Part shown: in pieces, positions 53,881-64,000 of the stretch
Position numbering within the stretch: position 1 is the first letter of the stretch
Layout of the letters: each line of letters begins with the position of its first letter
Origin: Plecoglossus altivelis
Taxonomy: Eukaryota > Chordata > Actinopteri > Osmeriformes > Plecoglossidae
Length of the DNA: 64,000 nt
Reading direction: 5' to 3'
Assembly (NCBI GenBank): GCA_036571765.1
Contig: BROE01000023.1
Location: 1,256,950 to 1,320,949, forward strand
The notes under the pieces: model-generated
Seen by the model: only the letters and a program-made list of their open reading frames with translations
Databases searched by the model: none
Told to the model about the DNA's origin: nothing
Position numbers and translations under genes: made by a program

Positions 53881-54322
53881 CATTGACATGCCTCTCTTTG
53901 TAGATGAGAAAGCATCAAAGCTGCAGGTGTGTTGAGACAGAGCCTTTCCTGTAGGATTTACACATGCCTGATGCTTTTCGATCCACGCGGAAGGACGAAT
54001 AAGCGTACGCTTTGAAAAGGGGTAGAGAATGTGAACATAGGTGCAGGTGTGTGTATGTGCATGAGTGTGTGTGTGAGCCGAGAAATGATGTTGCTCGTTT
54101 GTTTTCCCATTTCAGGCATGAGAAGCTTGATTACATTAATGAGATTTGTGATGTTGTCCAGCACTTTTCGAAGTGAAGTTTATGCATAAATATAAATGCG
54201 CTGAGAATGAAGTGCTCACTTGGGTTTTGTGTGCAGCACATAAACAAACAAGGCTCTCACCCTGTAGCAAAGCAAGTGGGCAGATTGGAGTCGTGCTTCT
54301 TGTATGATGTAATGTCAAACTC

Positions 54323-54417
54323 ATTTTTGCTGATGCTTTTATCCAAAGTGATAATACAGGGATCATCGAAACCTGTCTGCTCTTGGTCTGCAGGCAAGTG
54401 CTCTATCTACTAAGCTG
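54323..54417 (-). mobile_element. old SINE fragment
   Basis: The stretch resembles a widespread teleost repeat containing GATGCTTTTATCCAAAGTG, then a diverged reverse box B (GGGATCATCGAAACC) and TGCTCTATCTACTAAGCTG, which reads like the complement of a tRNA-type head. It is diverged from the form I remember, and no target-site duplication was found. Confidence 0.55.
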
Positions 54418-55149
54418 TGTCAACGTGCGTGCTTGAATGTGTCTGAGTCATATACACATTGTAATTGTAATTGTAGACTTTGTAATCTGTCGAGTAGCCT
54501 GTATTGATCAGCTGATTACCATAAATGATCACTAATTGCTGCTAATTGTGTCCTTGAATGCTCTTTCACATTGATTTAAGACTTGAGTTTAATTAATCTT
54601 AACAAGGGATTAGAAATGCATAGATATTAAAGATACCCCTCTAATTCCAATGTCTTTTATTAATTGCCTTGCAAACTGCATGGATAAAACTCTGATCACA
54701 GGATTGCTCCTCTGGGTATCATCTGATTTTGAGTCATTTGGAGGGAAGCTGCATGAGGATGAAAGAAGGACAAGGGGTTTTTTGGTAAATGGATATCTGA
54801 CTTGCTTGAGAGAATTTGAACTATGGATTCGAATTCAGCCTCATTAACTAATATAAACGATAGGTTTGGATCTCGGTTTGTTGGGAGGCGTCAGTGTGCA
54901 TGGTGTGTGTGCCCTGCTGCTTCTCAGATGCCTGGAGGCTGTGCGAGTGCGAGTGTGTGTGTGTGCATGTGTGTTTGAGTGTATTTGTGTGAGTGCGTGC
55001 GAGTGGGGTGCATGTGCTGCTAAGGGACGTGGCTGGCAGCGAGCCGGTCTCTCTGACTGTCTGATCCAAGGGCCGCAGACATAGAGGCCGTTGAAGGGAT
55101 GAAAAGTTCCATCTTCTGAGCCTTGGCCAGGTGAGAGAGGAATGAGAAT

Positions 55150-55490
55150 GAGAGAGGATGAGAGGTGAAGACGGACAGAAAGGGAGAGGAAAAGAGAAAG
55201 AGAGAGAGCTGAAGACTGGTAGAAAGTGGAGGAGAGAGACAGGGAGAGACAAAGGTAAAGGAAAGAAGACAGCAAGAGAGTCAGGGAGAGACAAAGGTAA
55301 AGAAAAGAAGAGAGCAAGAGAGAAAGCACAAGACTGGAGGAGAGAATGCGAGAGGGAGAGAGAGCACATGACCAAGAGAAAGATAGACAGAGCACAAGAC
55401 CAAGAGAAAGATAGACAGAAAGACAGAGATGTGAGACAGGGACAGTAAAAGATCGCGAGACAGAGAGAAAGAGATGAGAGGATGACAGAT
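55150..55490. repeat. purine-rich tandem repeat block
   Basis: Nearly pure A/G sequence with a 42-bp period: CAGGGAGAGACAAAGGTAAA starts at 55240 and again at 55282. A shorter repeat of GACCAAGAGAAAGATAGACA follows around 55370-55425. Long open frames on both strands here (charged on plus, Leu/Ser-rich on minus) are products of this composition, not genes. Confidence 0.85.
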
Positions 55491-56202
55491 GGTGTGCTCA
55501 GAGGAAATGCCCCTGTCCCACCACCTCACACACTCCTTTACTCCACCCAACTTCAGGCAGTATTCAAGTCCCACACCTGTCTACTAGGAGTCCCTACTCC
55601 ATTCTAGATTTCCTAATTACTTCATATTATTTTGTAATTAATTATGCATAAAGGTTTACATTGATAAAATGCTTATAATAGCTACCATAAGCAGTTATTG
55701 ATTCACTTATTATTCTTTCACTGTACCATTGCTTCATTGTTAACATATTGTTGCCCCTTTCCCATTTCTATAAACTTGACTTGACTTACTCTTCCTCACT
55801 TGACATTTGACACAACCAAAAAACTACAAACTACCCCCTCCTTCCAAACTACTAGAAATCCTAAACACTTCTCTAGCCCCCCCTCCTGGTAGACAGGGTG
55901 AACAGCCAAAGTTGATCACCAGATCGGACAGTTTACATCCCCCCTGGGTGAACAAGCGCATACTGGGGCACTGAGCTACAACAGCAGCGCCAAGTATTGG
56001 CTGCCAGACAGGGGAGCAGAGCAAGATATGGGCGAGTCAGGATGGGGTGAGGGTAGAAGGTCAAGGGTAATGCTCATTGATAATGAGCAGAGGGTGGGAT
56101 GAGGGTCACAGGAAGGACCACAAAAGGGGGCGTTCAGTGCGAGGGCCTCCCTAGGGGCAGGGGCAGGGGAGGTGGGGAGGGGTGGGGGTGGGGGGGTCAT
56201 AC

Positions 56203-56406
56203 CTAGGTTGACGGTCAGCTTGACCTTCCCCCCATCCAGCTCCAGGCGAAGCGTGTCAGCGGACTCCTTGGAGGTGGTGGCGGCAAGAAGGCCGTAGGCG
56301 CGCTGGGACATGAAGCGCAGGGCCACATCCTCGGCCTCAGTGTGCATGGTGCCCGGCATTATGATCTTCAGGTACATGCTGCCGTCATAGCTCAGCACAG
56401 TCGCCT
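56203..56406 (-). CDS. nrxn2: nrxn2 exon: start of LNS4
   Basis: This 204-bp exon encodes the N-terminal half of LNS4: EATVLSYDGSMYLKI, then MHTEAEDVALRFMSQRAYGL, then SADTLRLELDGGKVKLTVNL. It starts with AG after acceptor aaacag and ends with CTA G before donor gtatga, phase 1 at both ends. The exon is divisible by three, as in other vertebrate neurexins. It ends exactly at splice site 3. Its final G can complete a Gly codon when joined directly to the 120-bp exon, or an Asp codon when joined to the 27-nt microexon. The donor (gtatga) is weaker than the gtgagt and gtaagt donors of neighbouring exons and is followed in the transcript by a run of C, which may allow regulated splicing; that last point is inference. 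Confidence 0.96.
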
Positions 56407-58274
56407 CTGTTTGGGGGGAGGGGCACACATACGGAGACACGTGCGAAACGCACACATGCACACGTCCATAAAGACGTGCACACGTAAACATACGTGCAAA
56501 CATTTATCCATAAACCCAGAGGCACACAAGGAATGCACACACACAAACACACACATAAAGACATACATACAAAGACACACACACAAAGACACGTGTGTCA
56601 GTGAGTTAGAGCTAAGAAGTACAGCGAGACAGACACACAGAGATCTGATACAGCAGGGTGACAGGCTGGATTTCTTTACAAGAATGAACTGCTGCAAGAA
56701 ACACACAGGGGCGATTGCTTCGAGGCTGCGTCGAGATTATTCTGCTTGTGTGGTAAGATGCGTGTCCCCAGTTGCCATGGAGATTCCTCTCATCCGGACA
56801 TAACCCTTCATATTTTGGTTCTATAACTGGGGTTCAAGCCACGGTTTCCACCCTTGTGTGCGGTCGTGCGTCTGTATGGATGTGGGTTTTACAGTGGCAA
56901 ATCCAAGGTTGTCCTCTATTATGTGACGTGACAAAAATAATGATAGGATTCCGGATGAGGAATGAGACTTGGCAAATCTAACTACCATGGACTATTACAT
57001 TACAAAAATGTGGACTAAAATGAGTTTGTCTTGAATGTGTGAACTGTGAACTTCGTTCAGGGATAGGCTCAATGTCCAGTAACAGTAATGACTGTCTTCA
57101 TGTCTGAATGAAACAACACAATGCATCTGAGGATGTGATGTCATACGAATTCATCCTGCAGTAATATACAACCACACTGGGTGGCAGTGGAGGACCACAA
57201 AGATGTTGACTGTTATCCAGCTGTCCCACGACAGGGCTGTTCCCCCCCCCAAAAAAAACACACTTGCAAAATCCACATTTATATGGCTTTCTACAATGGC
57301 TTCTTGAAATCTATTGCGTTCTTCGTCACTCTCAATCTGTCTTTATAATGTCTGTCTCCTCCCTCTAAACACCCTACCCTTCTTTCTGTTGCAAACTATG
57401 TTTGCAAAAACTGTATTCTACCTCTCTCTAAACAGCCCCCTGTCCCCCCCTCTATCCTATCTCTTTCTCTGTCTCTCGTTACATGTTTATAATGTATCTC
57501 TATGGTTCCTACCCCTCCGAACATCTTCCCCTCCCTCACATCTTCCCTCTTTCGCTCCCTATCTCTTTCCCTCTTTATCCCTCTCTCTGTTTCTCAGTCT
57601 GTTTTCTAACTTCTGTTCTCTCTTTCTAATTATCTCCGCTTGAGCCTAACGCTGTCCCCCTCCGTGGTCTCTCCCTCCTCTCCTCCGGCTCAAAGGAAGC
57701 ATCACCACTTCCTACTGGCGTTGTCACATCACCAGCGGGCCCCTCCGGTCTCATTAGGGGGACCAGACATTCCGGAGCTAGCGAGCTAGCTGCTATATCG
57801 CATCTTCCGGACAAGGCAGGGAACGGGCCGGGCCACCTGGAGGAGCGCGCGAGCGCCCCAGATGGTGCATAAAAGACTCGGCCGAAATATTATGCCTGTC
57901 GTCCAGCAGTTCGCTCTGTATGTCAGCGTGTCGCTAACCCCTGCCAAGGCAGGTCTAAATGCCACCCAGCTCTGAGCTCGAAAACAGACGGCTCCACTAA
58001 TGGAAATTCTCTCTCTTTTTGACAGTGGCTGTGTGGAACTTTAAAAGAGATAAAAATTATTTTTTTCTATTGTCTGCCTTTGTAGAATTATTGACCATCT
58101 TTTAGCAAAAACCATGAGATGTTCCATTATTGAGAGGATCGACATGCAACATTATTAAGGTTAATTCTTCGCGGCTGCACCGCAGCAGAAGGGGAATTCC
58201 TCACCTGTTGCTTGGAGCTCAGAGTGACTTTTCAGTCTCTCGACCGCAAAGGCTGCGACCAAACAAACACTCAC
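56407..58274 (-). other. nrxn2 intron between EGF-B and LNS4
   Basis: A 1,868-bp intron. It has CA-type repeats at 56420-56600, a pyrimidine-rich plus-strand stretch at 57330-57640, and a CpG-rich patch at about 57740-57960. No exon was seen. Confidence 0.85.
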
Positions 58275-58658
58275 CTATTTCACAGTTGGCGCCCAGGTAT
58301 CCCGTGCCGGTGCAGTCACAGATGTATCTGTTCCAGCCCTCCTTGCACAGACCTCCGTTCCCGCAGGGAGCGCCGCTGCACCGCTTCTGGGGCTCCCGCG
58401 TGCAGAAGCTGCTCACTCCCGGCGAGCTCTGGATCTCAGCTAGGCGCCGCACGTCGCGACTCTTGCCGTCGATGAAGAGGTCGCGCACGCAGCCCACGTA
58501 GCCATAGTTGAGCAGGGCGGTCCACACCTCCGGGGGGAGAACCAGATCCCCGCGGGCCTCAGGGAGGCCCCCCAGGAACATATCACTGTCCAGGTCCAAG
58601 ATCTCACTGCCCTCATTGGAGTTGAAGGGTATGCTGCGGCTGTTCACTGAGATGGAGC
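58275..58658 (-). CDS. nrxn2: nrxn2 exon: second half of LNS3 and EGF-B
   Basis: This 384-bp exon runs phase 1 to phase 1 and encodes about 128 residues. The first part (SISVNSRSIPFN, then SEILDLDSDMFLGGLPE, then VWTALLNYGYVGCVRDLFID) completes LNS3. The second part is an EGF-like repeat, CSGAPCGNGGLCKEGWNRYI followed by CDCTGTGYLGANC, with the six cysteines expected for three disulphides. EGF-B joins the second LNS-EGF-LNS unit to the third. The acceptor is ccccag before GCTCC and the donor is gtgagt after GAA ATA G. The last complete codon is Ile (ATA) where mammalian paralogues, from memory, have Arg in CEREATVLS; this is a one-residue change at a linker. The upstream intron is strongly pyrimidine-rich in transcript sense for about 200 nt. 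Confidence 0.96.
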
Positions 58659-59621
58659 CTGGGGAGGGGGCGGGGGGGTTAAGGTGGGGATGTAGGGTGG
58701 AGGAGTACAAGGGGGGAGAATGGGGAGGAGGGAAGTGAAAGCGGGAAGTGCGGCAGAGGACAGGGAGGGGTGGGAGGGAGGGAATGGAGGGGGAGGTGGG
58801 TTAGGAGAGGAGGGAGGGAGGGAGAAGAGGCGAGGTAGAAAAAAAGGAGAGTGGAGCAAGAGGGAAAGAAGGGAGAAGATTAAAATAGTTACAGGTGCAA
58901 TCCTCAGCTGTTTGCTTTGAGTTTGTGTGCATTGTGTAAGTGGATGCGTGTGTGTGGGCGCATGTGTGAGCATGGGACTCAAATTGCATCATTATTCCCT
59001 GTAAGTTTGCTAACAAGTTCACTTGATAGACCGGTTCATAGCTAGTGCTAGTGCGTCACGATAATTGAAAAAGCTGCTGTGTTTGCGTGCGCATGTGTGA
59101 GTGTGGTTTTTGTTTGCCCGTCTGTGTGTCTACATATAATTGGGTGACGTGTGAGAAGCAGAGCTGGATTCTGTGAGGGACATGGAGACTCCTCTCCCTG
59201 CGCTTTCCGGTGATGTACGACGTCCTCTTAATTGTCTATTAAAAGGCAATTACAGCCGGGGCGGGAATGTGATCCCCTGCCCCACCATGGATCGGTGCTG
59301 GGGATTAGGGATGACGTATGAGGAGCTTTTCCACCTCCGTGTTCCTTATCGGTCACTGACACACACACACACACGCGTGCACACAGGTATGCTGCGAAAC
59401 AGTCACACACCTACAGTACATAAACGCCAACCCTCCCGCTGTCGCACACACGGGTCCTTCGCAATACACTTGCACACAACAGCACAAACACCTCATCGCC
59501 CGCCACACACACACACTCACAGTCACACACTGATAACCAGTCCATAGGTACCTAGTATCTGCTTAAAGCACCTACACCAGCCTTAAAGAGAAACAAGCAG
59601 TTAATGGCATGAGCTTCTTAC
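58659..59621 (-). other. nrxn2 intron within LNS3
   Basis: A 963-bp intron. Its end nearest the EGF-B exon (58660-58870) is a G/A-rich strand on plus, so the transcript carries a very long C/U tract before the splice acceptor. CA repeats occur at 59359-59375 and 59500-59530. Confidence 0.85.
58660..58870. repeat. G/A-rich tract beside the EGF-B exon acceptor
   Basis: About 210 bp that is nearly all G and A on the plus strand. It is the unusually long pyrimidine tract of the minus-strand intron, directly before the exon at 58275-58658. Confidence 0.8.
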
Positions 59622-60069
59622 CTTTCCTCCCCTCTCTCTGGAAGTCCACATGGCACCAGTCCCCATCATTGACCTTCTTGTTGCTGGTCTTCAGCTTGAT
59701 GCTCCCAGAGCCCATGTCCATTAGTAGGTACAGGTACCCGTCCAGCAGCTCCATAGCAAAGTAGTCCGTCTTCAGCTCGCGACTCGGCCGCTGCTGGAGC
59801 TGCTCTTTAGGACCCTGGGGACGCCCGTGGCTGAAGAGCAACAGGCCGCTGGGCTCGGTGGTTTTGAAGTCAAAGGAGATGGAGCCCGTCTTCTTGGTGT
59901 GCCACTTGGGCAGGGCGATGTACGATTCGGGTGTCTCGAAGGTCACGGGGTCGAGGGCAGCCACGTCCTCGCAGCGGAACACCAAGTCGCCGTATAGACT
60001 GATTTTGGCGTCGCGCATGATGGCGAGCCGTGAGAGCTCCAGTTTGAAGTCGTTGTTTTTGTACACCAC
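59622..60069 (-). CDS. nrxn2: nrxn2 exon: end of LNS2 and first half of LNS3
   Basis: This 448-bp exon encodes about 149 residues starting VVYKNNDFKLELSRLA. That is the last strand of LNS2 and the linker, followed by LNS3 from about residue 40 (DVAALDPVTFETPESYIALP). LNS domains are laminin-G-like beta sandwiches, and LNS2-LNS3 lie in the extracellular arm of alpha-neurexin. The 3' splice site reads cccag before GTGGTG, and the 5' splice site is gtaaga after AGG AAA G. The exon therefore starts in phase 0 and ends in phase 1, and its last G pairs with the GC that opens the next exon. A stretch near residues 82-98 (RPQGPKEQLQQRPSREL) is a variable surface loop that differs most between paralogues. 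Residues DYFAMELLDG and DWCHVDFQREGRKG favour neurexin-2. The preceding exon, with the rest of LNS2 and splice site 2, is not in the window. Confidence 0.96.
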
Positions 60070-61185
60070 CTGGGGAACAAAGTGAGGTGGTTGCCAGTGT
60101 TAAACACGTTCCCCTGTAGGGAAATATTTAACGTGACTTTCAGAGGAATCGAGAAGTTTTGATGTGCATGTAGAGATCAGGCAGATGCATTGTGTGAATG
60201 TGCTTCGTGCAGGTGACAGGCAGAAGACAGATCCTGCCTGAGGACGAATGCAACTGTTCCTGACAGTCTTTATTAAGACGTAATGCTATTGTTACAACTC
60301 AAACTGTTGCATATGTACGTGAATGTGTGGGCGCGAGCATGCGTTTATAATGTATTAGGTGCTAAAAGTCTGGATAGCCAAGTTTTATTATGCCATCTCA
60401 CTCCCTCCCTTTTCTCTCCCTTTATTTCTGTCAGGTCCATAGACTATAGTGATGGCTGTCATCAAGGAAATGGCGCTAGCTCAGGAGAGGTGGCACACTG
60501 TGAAATAGCTGGAGAGTGCGAGAGCACCTCTTAGACGGAGGGTGCGAACAGAAGAGCCAAGTGGCTTCGCACATCCTGTTACGCACACACACACACACAC
60601 GAGTGAACCCAAAAACACAAGGGTGTGTTCCACGCTCGCACACGAGCAACACGCGGACATCTATGCAAGTACGCACGCGTTCTTGTTCAGACTAGTGCAC
60701 TAGGGACACATGCAGTTTCAAACCAAAAGCATTCATATACAGTATGCATTATTTTTTTTGCTGCATTCCAGTTTCTCTGTAATATAGTTATACGAAATAA
60801 CGTCACATAACAATGTTCTTTGAGCTCTGAGAATCTTCCCCTTTTAAAGTGTCGTTATGAATAGTGGAAGCCCTCCTTATCCTCTGCGAATCCATTCCCA
60901 AGCATTCATGTCAGATTAGTGACTTTTCTCCACTGTCAACTCTTTTTCCTGTGGACTTCCTCAGATTTTCTCTCTATAGCAGCCGCGGGATGGGCCAACT
61001 GGGGTTACTCTTGAGGTGTTGTGCGCTACTGTGTGTGGACCCCACAGTCTTGTCATTAGCGAGGATTAGCGCTGCTAATTAGCCGTGCTAACTTTCCTCT
61101 GGCAACCCTGTATGAGCTACTTCGGGTGAGACAGTGTGAGAAGAGGGTTGGTGATACACAGAGAGAGAGATATTTTGAGACTGGG

Positions 61186-61216
61186 AGAAACAGGCAGACA
61201 GACAGACAGACAGACA

Positions 61217-61273
<57 letters not shown>
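61186..61273. repeat. (CAGA)n then (GGCA)n tetranucleotide repeat
   Basis: About six CAGA units followed by about thirteen GGCA units with a sharp change of motif, consistent with one unit type having replaced another within a single tract. Confidence 0.95.
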
Positions 61274-63394
61274 AGGACGGGGTGAGGAGAGGGCACAGGC
61301 AGCAAGGAGAGAGAAGAGGTATGAGAAGCAAAAGAGGGAGAAAGAAAGAAAAGAAAGGAGCTAGGTGAGAGATGAGGTGTGAGCCATGAGGTAGTAGAAG
61401 AAACAGATGGGCGGGACGGGGGAGGAGTGTGATGAGATGAGAGGGGGATGTTAAAGACAGGAAGAAAAAAATGAATAGAAAAAAGGGGTGTGCGTGACAA
61501 TGGTTGGAGACATTAAAGTCAGGGAGGAGGACTGAAAAAGTTCATTATAAAGGCAGCCGGGAGGGGGATTTAGGATCAGGGAAAGAGAGATGGAGGCAGG
61601 ATGAGGAAGAGAGGGAGGAACAGGAGAGGAGAAGGTAGAGGGGATATTCAGGAGTGGTTGTGCGCCTCTTGGAAAACAGCAGGCTGAAAGGGCTAAATGC
61701 TGGCATTGTGTCACCAAGAACCCAGACAGCGTGAATGGGGGCTATAGAAAAGCAATGGAGAAACCTGTATTCAACACTGCAGTTAGACTGCAACCTCATC
61801 TGACTCCCACACAACACTGCAGGTAACTGTCCAGTTCCAAAGAAAAGGCATTTCAATTCATCTTTTTACTCAGCATGGAAAGGTGTAGACTTTTGCAAGC
61901 AGGGCCACGCATTAGATATAACAGCACTGACTTTTCAACCCAGGCAGGTTTCTGCATTTTAAGCACAAGAAAGCTTCTGAAATGAATGAACCAAGTTGAA
62001 AGAGTCTTACTTTAGAGATAAGATCTGGTGGGATTTAATGGCTCAAGGTAAAAAAAAAGATGTGAAACTGTGGTTTTCTGTAGGATTAAGTTTAGCGGGC
62101 GTTCAAGCCACCAGGATGTTTATAGAGTTGACGTCTATTGGCTTATGCTTTTTAGTGTTCTGATGAGTTTGCTATCGCTGGACTGCTTTCCTTGCTGCCG
62201 GGTGACTAGATTGATTTGTTTTGTCATTGAGAAACTCTCAAAGCCTCAGACATAATCACTTTTTGCTGAGGCTCCGGGGCGAGCGAGCGCTATAGCCAAT
62301 GCATGGGTCTGCGTGTGTGTTTATGCAAGAGAGTTCAGTTTGTTGCTATTGACCCCTTCAAATATTTCACAGAAACTATCCCATATGAATGTTATTTATG
62401 GAATTCTGTAAAAGCTGACTGGCTAAGTTTCTTTTTAGGGCTCTTACAGTCTCTCGCATAAGCACACGTGCAAGAGCATGTGCGGACATATGCACAATGT
62501 TATCTGTTATAGCAAGTTAAGAAGATACTATCGTTGTAGAAAGGTGAAGTTTTATCAGTGATACAAGAAGCTGCTGAAATAGGCTCGGATGGTGGTGGGT
62601 GAGAGATGAAGGGTACAAGACGAGGGAGGAGAAATCGAGGGAGGAGAGGGGGAAGGGACAAGTGTGCAGAATCAGTCGAAGAAATCAATTTTTAATTTGG
62701 CTGTCAGGATGGTAAAGCTGGCGTTCCAACAACACTGGCATGGACTTAATTACACAAATGCCTGGAGAATAGGAGGGAGTGAGAAAGGGAGTAAAGGAGG
62801 GTATGAAAGAGGGGGATATCAAGGTCACAAGTAGAGAGGAGGAAAGGTGGCAGGAGAGAGGACAGATGGTGAAAAGGTGGAGAAAGAACAAGTGTGAGTG
62901 ACACTGGAGAGAGTGACGATGGAGTGATAAGATTTGTCACGCAAACACATATGCTTACGGATTCACAGTCAGAGATCCCCCCCCCAACCACACACACACA
63001 CCCACACACACACCACTAGCAGAAAAACTCATTCCAGCACACAGAGCCACAGGTATGCACGTTCTGTATGACCATTCATGTGTTATAAATTATAAGACAG
63101 TTTGTTTTGAAGTGGATATCATTCAAATGTCTTTGAAGGTAAAGGCCCTAGGTTATTTATCTCACTTCATCTCTTGTTACTGTAGTCACTGTAGGTTATT
63201 TGGATCCAGGAAAGCCTCTGGGCCAGCCCTAAAAAAAGCTATTTTCTCCACAGTGGTAGAATGAAAGCTGGGCTACAGTCCATGACACCACACTTGTAAT
63301 GGCTGTTATGGTATTGACCACAGGATGAAAGACCCTTTCACAGCACAGAAACCTGGACAAGCACCTGCCTGCACGTTCCAGCTCCCCAACAAAT

Positions 63395-63396
63395 CC

Positions 63397-63446
<50 letters not shown>

Positions 63447-63450
63447 TCTC
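63395..63450. repeat. C run and (CT)n microsatellite
   Basis: A run of 12 C followed by about 40 bp of CT repeat with minor interruptions. Confidence 0.95.
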
Positions 63451-64000
63451 GCTTATGGTGCTTATGAAAAATGTGTTATGATCAAACTTAATGCCTGAGT
63501 CAAGCTTAATATAACTTTAAACAATACAACCAATTCTATACTCACAATTATCAAAGACAAACGAACACAAATCTAGAACTTCATGTGTGTCGAGTAAGCT
63601 CAAGTATTTTTTGGCCATGTATCTCACCATAATGGCTCAATTAACGAGTCATGACTCCTAACATTGTATAGCTGATATAGTACTGTATGTCAAAATGTCA
63701 GGGTAACATTATGATAACATTTAGCAGTAGGGACTCCAACTCTCACCCTTAACTATATAACTATATCCCAGGAGAGAGATGTGATCCGTAAACACAATGG
63801 GATGATAGCAGATGGTTGTGAACCTGACTGTAAGTTTAAAGCACATTGAAAAATAAAAAGTAGGACTAAAAAGCTGATCCCAAAGAAGTGGAATTGTATG
63901 CATACTTTCCTCTGCAGTTTATACCATGTAAACACAGCTGTTTCTACAGAGTACAAGTTAATTGTTCAATGTGTAATGTATTTATCCACTGCAGCTGCCA

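Larger units (their letters stand above)
52728..56202 (-). other. nrxn2 intron upstream of the SS3 microexon
   Basis: A 3,475-bp intron. It contains the GA tracts at 52767-52822 just upstream (in transcript) of the microexon, two weak SINE-like fragments (about 53694-53880 and 54323-54417), and the purine-rich repeat block at 55150-55490. Confidence 0.85.
16752..60069 (-). other. nrxn2: nrxn2 gene body, partial (alpha-specific middle exons)
   Basis: This span covers nine consecutive minus-strand exons of an alpha-neurexin. Neurexins are presynaptic single-pass membrane proteins that bind neuroligins, LRRTMs, neurexophilins, dystroglycan and other partners across the synapse. The domain order seen is LNS2 end, LNS3, EGF-B, LNS4, LNS5, EGF-C, the order of the alpha form. 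Paralogue assignment to neurexin-2 rests on residues recalled from the mammalian family, such as YFAMELLDG, DWCHVDFQR, ITERRFISVVPSNFIGHL-like sequence, SLMKGNSDKP, TVTQHSNGARNLDLK and RLPDLIADALHR; neurexin-1 differs at several of these. Exon lengths of 204, 27, 120, 382, 191, 174 and 120 keep the frame. Both ends of the gene lie outside the window, so the promoter, start codon and stop are not seen. Whether it is the teleost nrxn2a or nrxn2b copy is not resolved. Confidence 0.95.
60070..64000 (-). other. nrxn2 intron upstream of the first exon seen (incomplete)
   Basis: At least 3,931 bp of intron running off the window. It contains the CAGA/GGCA repeat at 61186-61273, purine-rich sequence at 61140-61640 and 62580-62900, and a C run followed by CT repeats at 63395-63450. 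The remaining LNS2 exons were not found here. Confidence 0.8.

Noticed and set aside
54844..55395. Long Leu/Ser-rich frames (183 and 175 residues) on the minus strand
   Set aside because: They are translations of the CT-rich complement of the purine repeat block, with overlapping frames of the same character. This is a composition artefact.
55158..55448. Charged Arg/Glu/Lys-rich frame on the plus strand
   Set aside because: It is the same GA-rich tandem repeat read on the other strand.

Overview
The window is vertebrate nuclear DNA, most likely from a teleost fish. Coding signal is sparse and split into short exons with GT-AG introns. Dinucleotide microsatellites are dense, and there is a tRNA-derived SINE with an (ATGG)n tail of a type common in fish. 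No bacterial, viral or phage gene organisation is visible.

One gene can be supported: an alpha-neurexin gene on the minus strand, best matched to neurexin-2 (nrxn2; I cannot separate the teleost a and b copies). Nine consecutive exons run from about 60069 down to 16752. In transcript order they are: end of LNS2 plus first part of LNS3 (59622-60069); rest of LNS3 plus EGF-B (58275-58658); start of LNS4 (56203-56406); a 27-nt microexon at splice site 3 (52701-52727); middle of LNS4 (37162-37281); end of LNS4 plus start of LNS5 (36010-36391); middle of LNS5 (33746-33936); end of LNS5 (20523-20696); EGF-C (16752-16871). I translated the exons and checked the phase at every junction. The reading frame stays open throughout, with canonical splice sites and no frameshift or stop, so the gene looks intact. 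The first exons (signal peptide, LNS1, EGF-A, most of LNS2) lie beyond position 64000. LNS6, the stalk, the membrane segment and the cytoplasmic tail lie beyond position 1. I did not find the beta-neurexin first exon.

The rest, about 97 percent of the window, is intronic. It holds microsatellites (GT, GA, TC, GAT, CAGA/GGCA and a run of 26 C), purine-rich minisatellites, one SINE copy with a perfect 12-bp target-site duplication, a fragment of an inverted-repeat DNA transposon, at least one older SINE fragment, and several CpG-rich patches that could be regulatory. The most unusual structure is at 30591-30692: two nearly perfect inverted repeats separated by copies of a 10-bp repeat. The most useful biological find is the splice-site-3 microexon, which is too short for ordinary gene finding. 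Its upstream context looks like that of a neuron-regulated exon. I see no sign of a new gene system.
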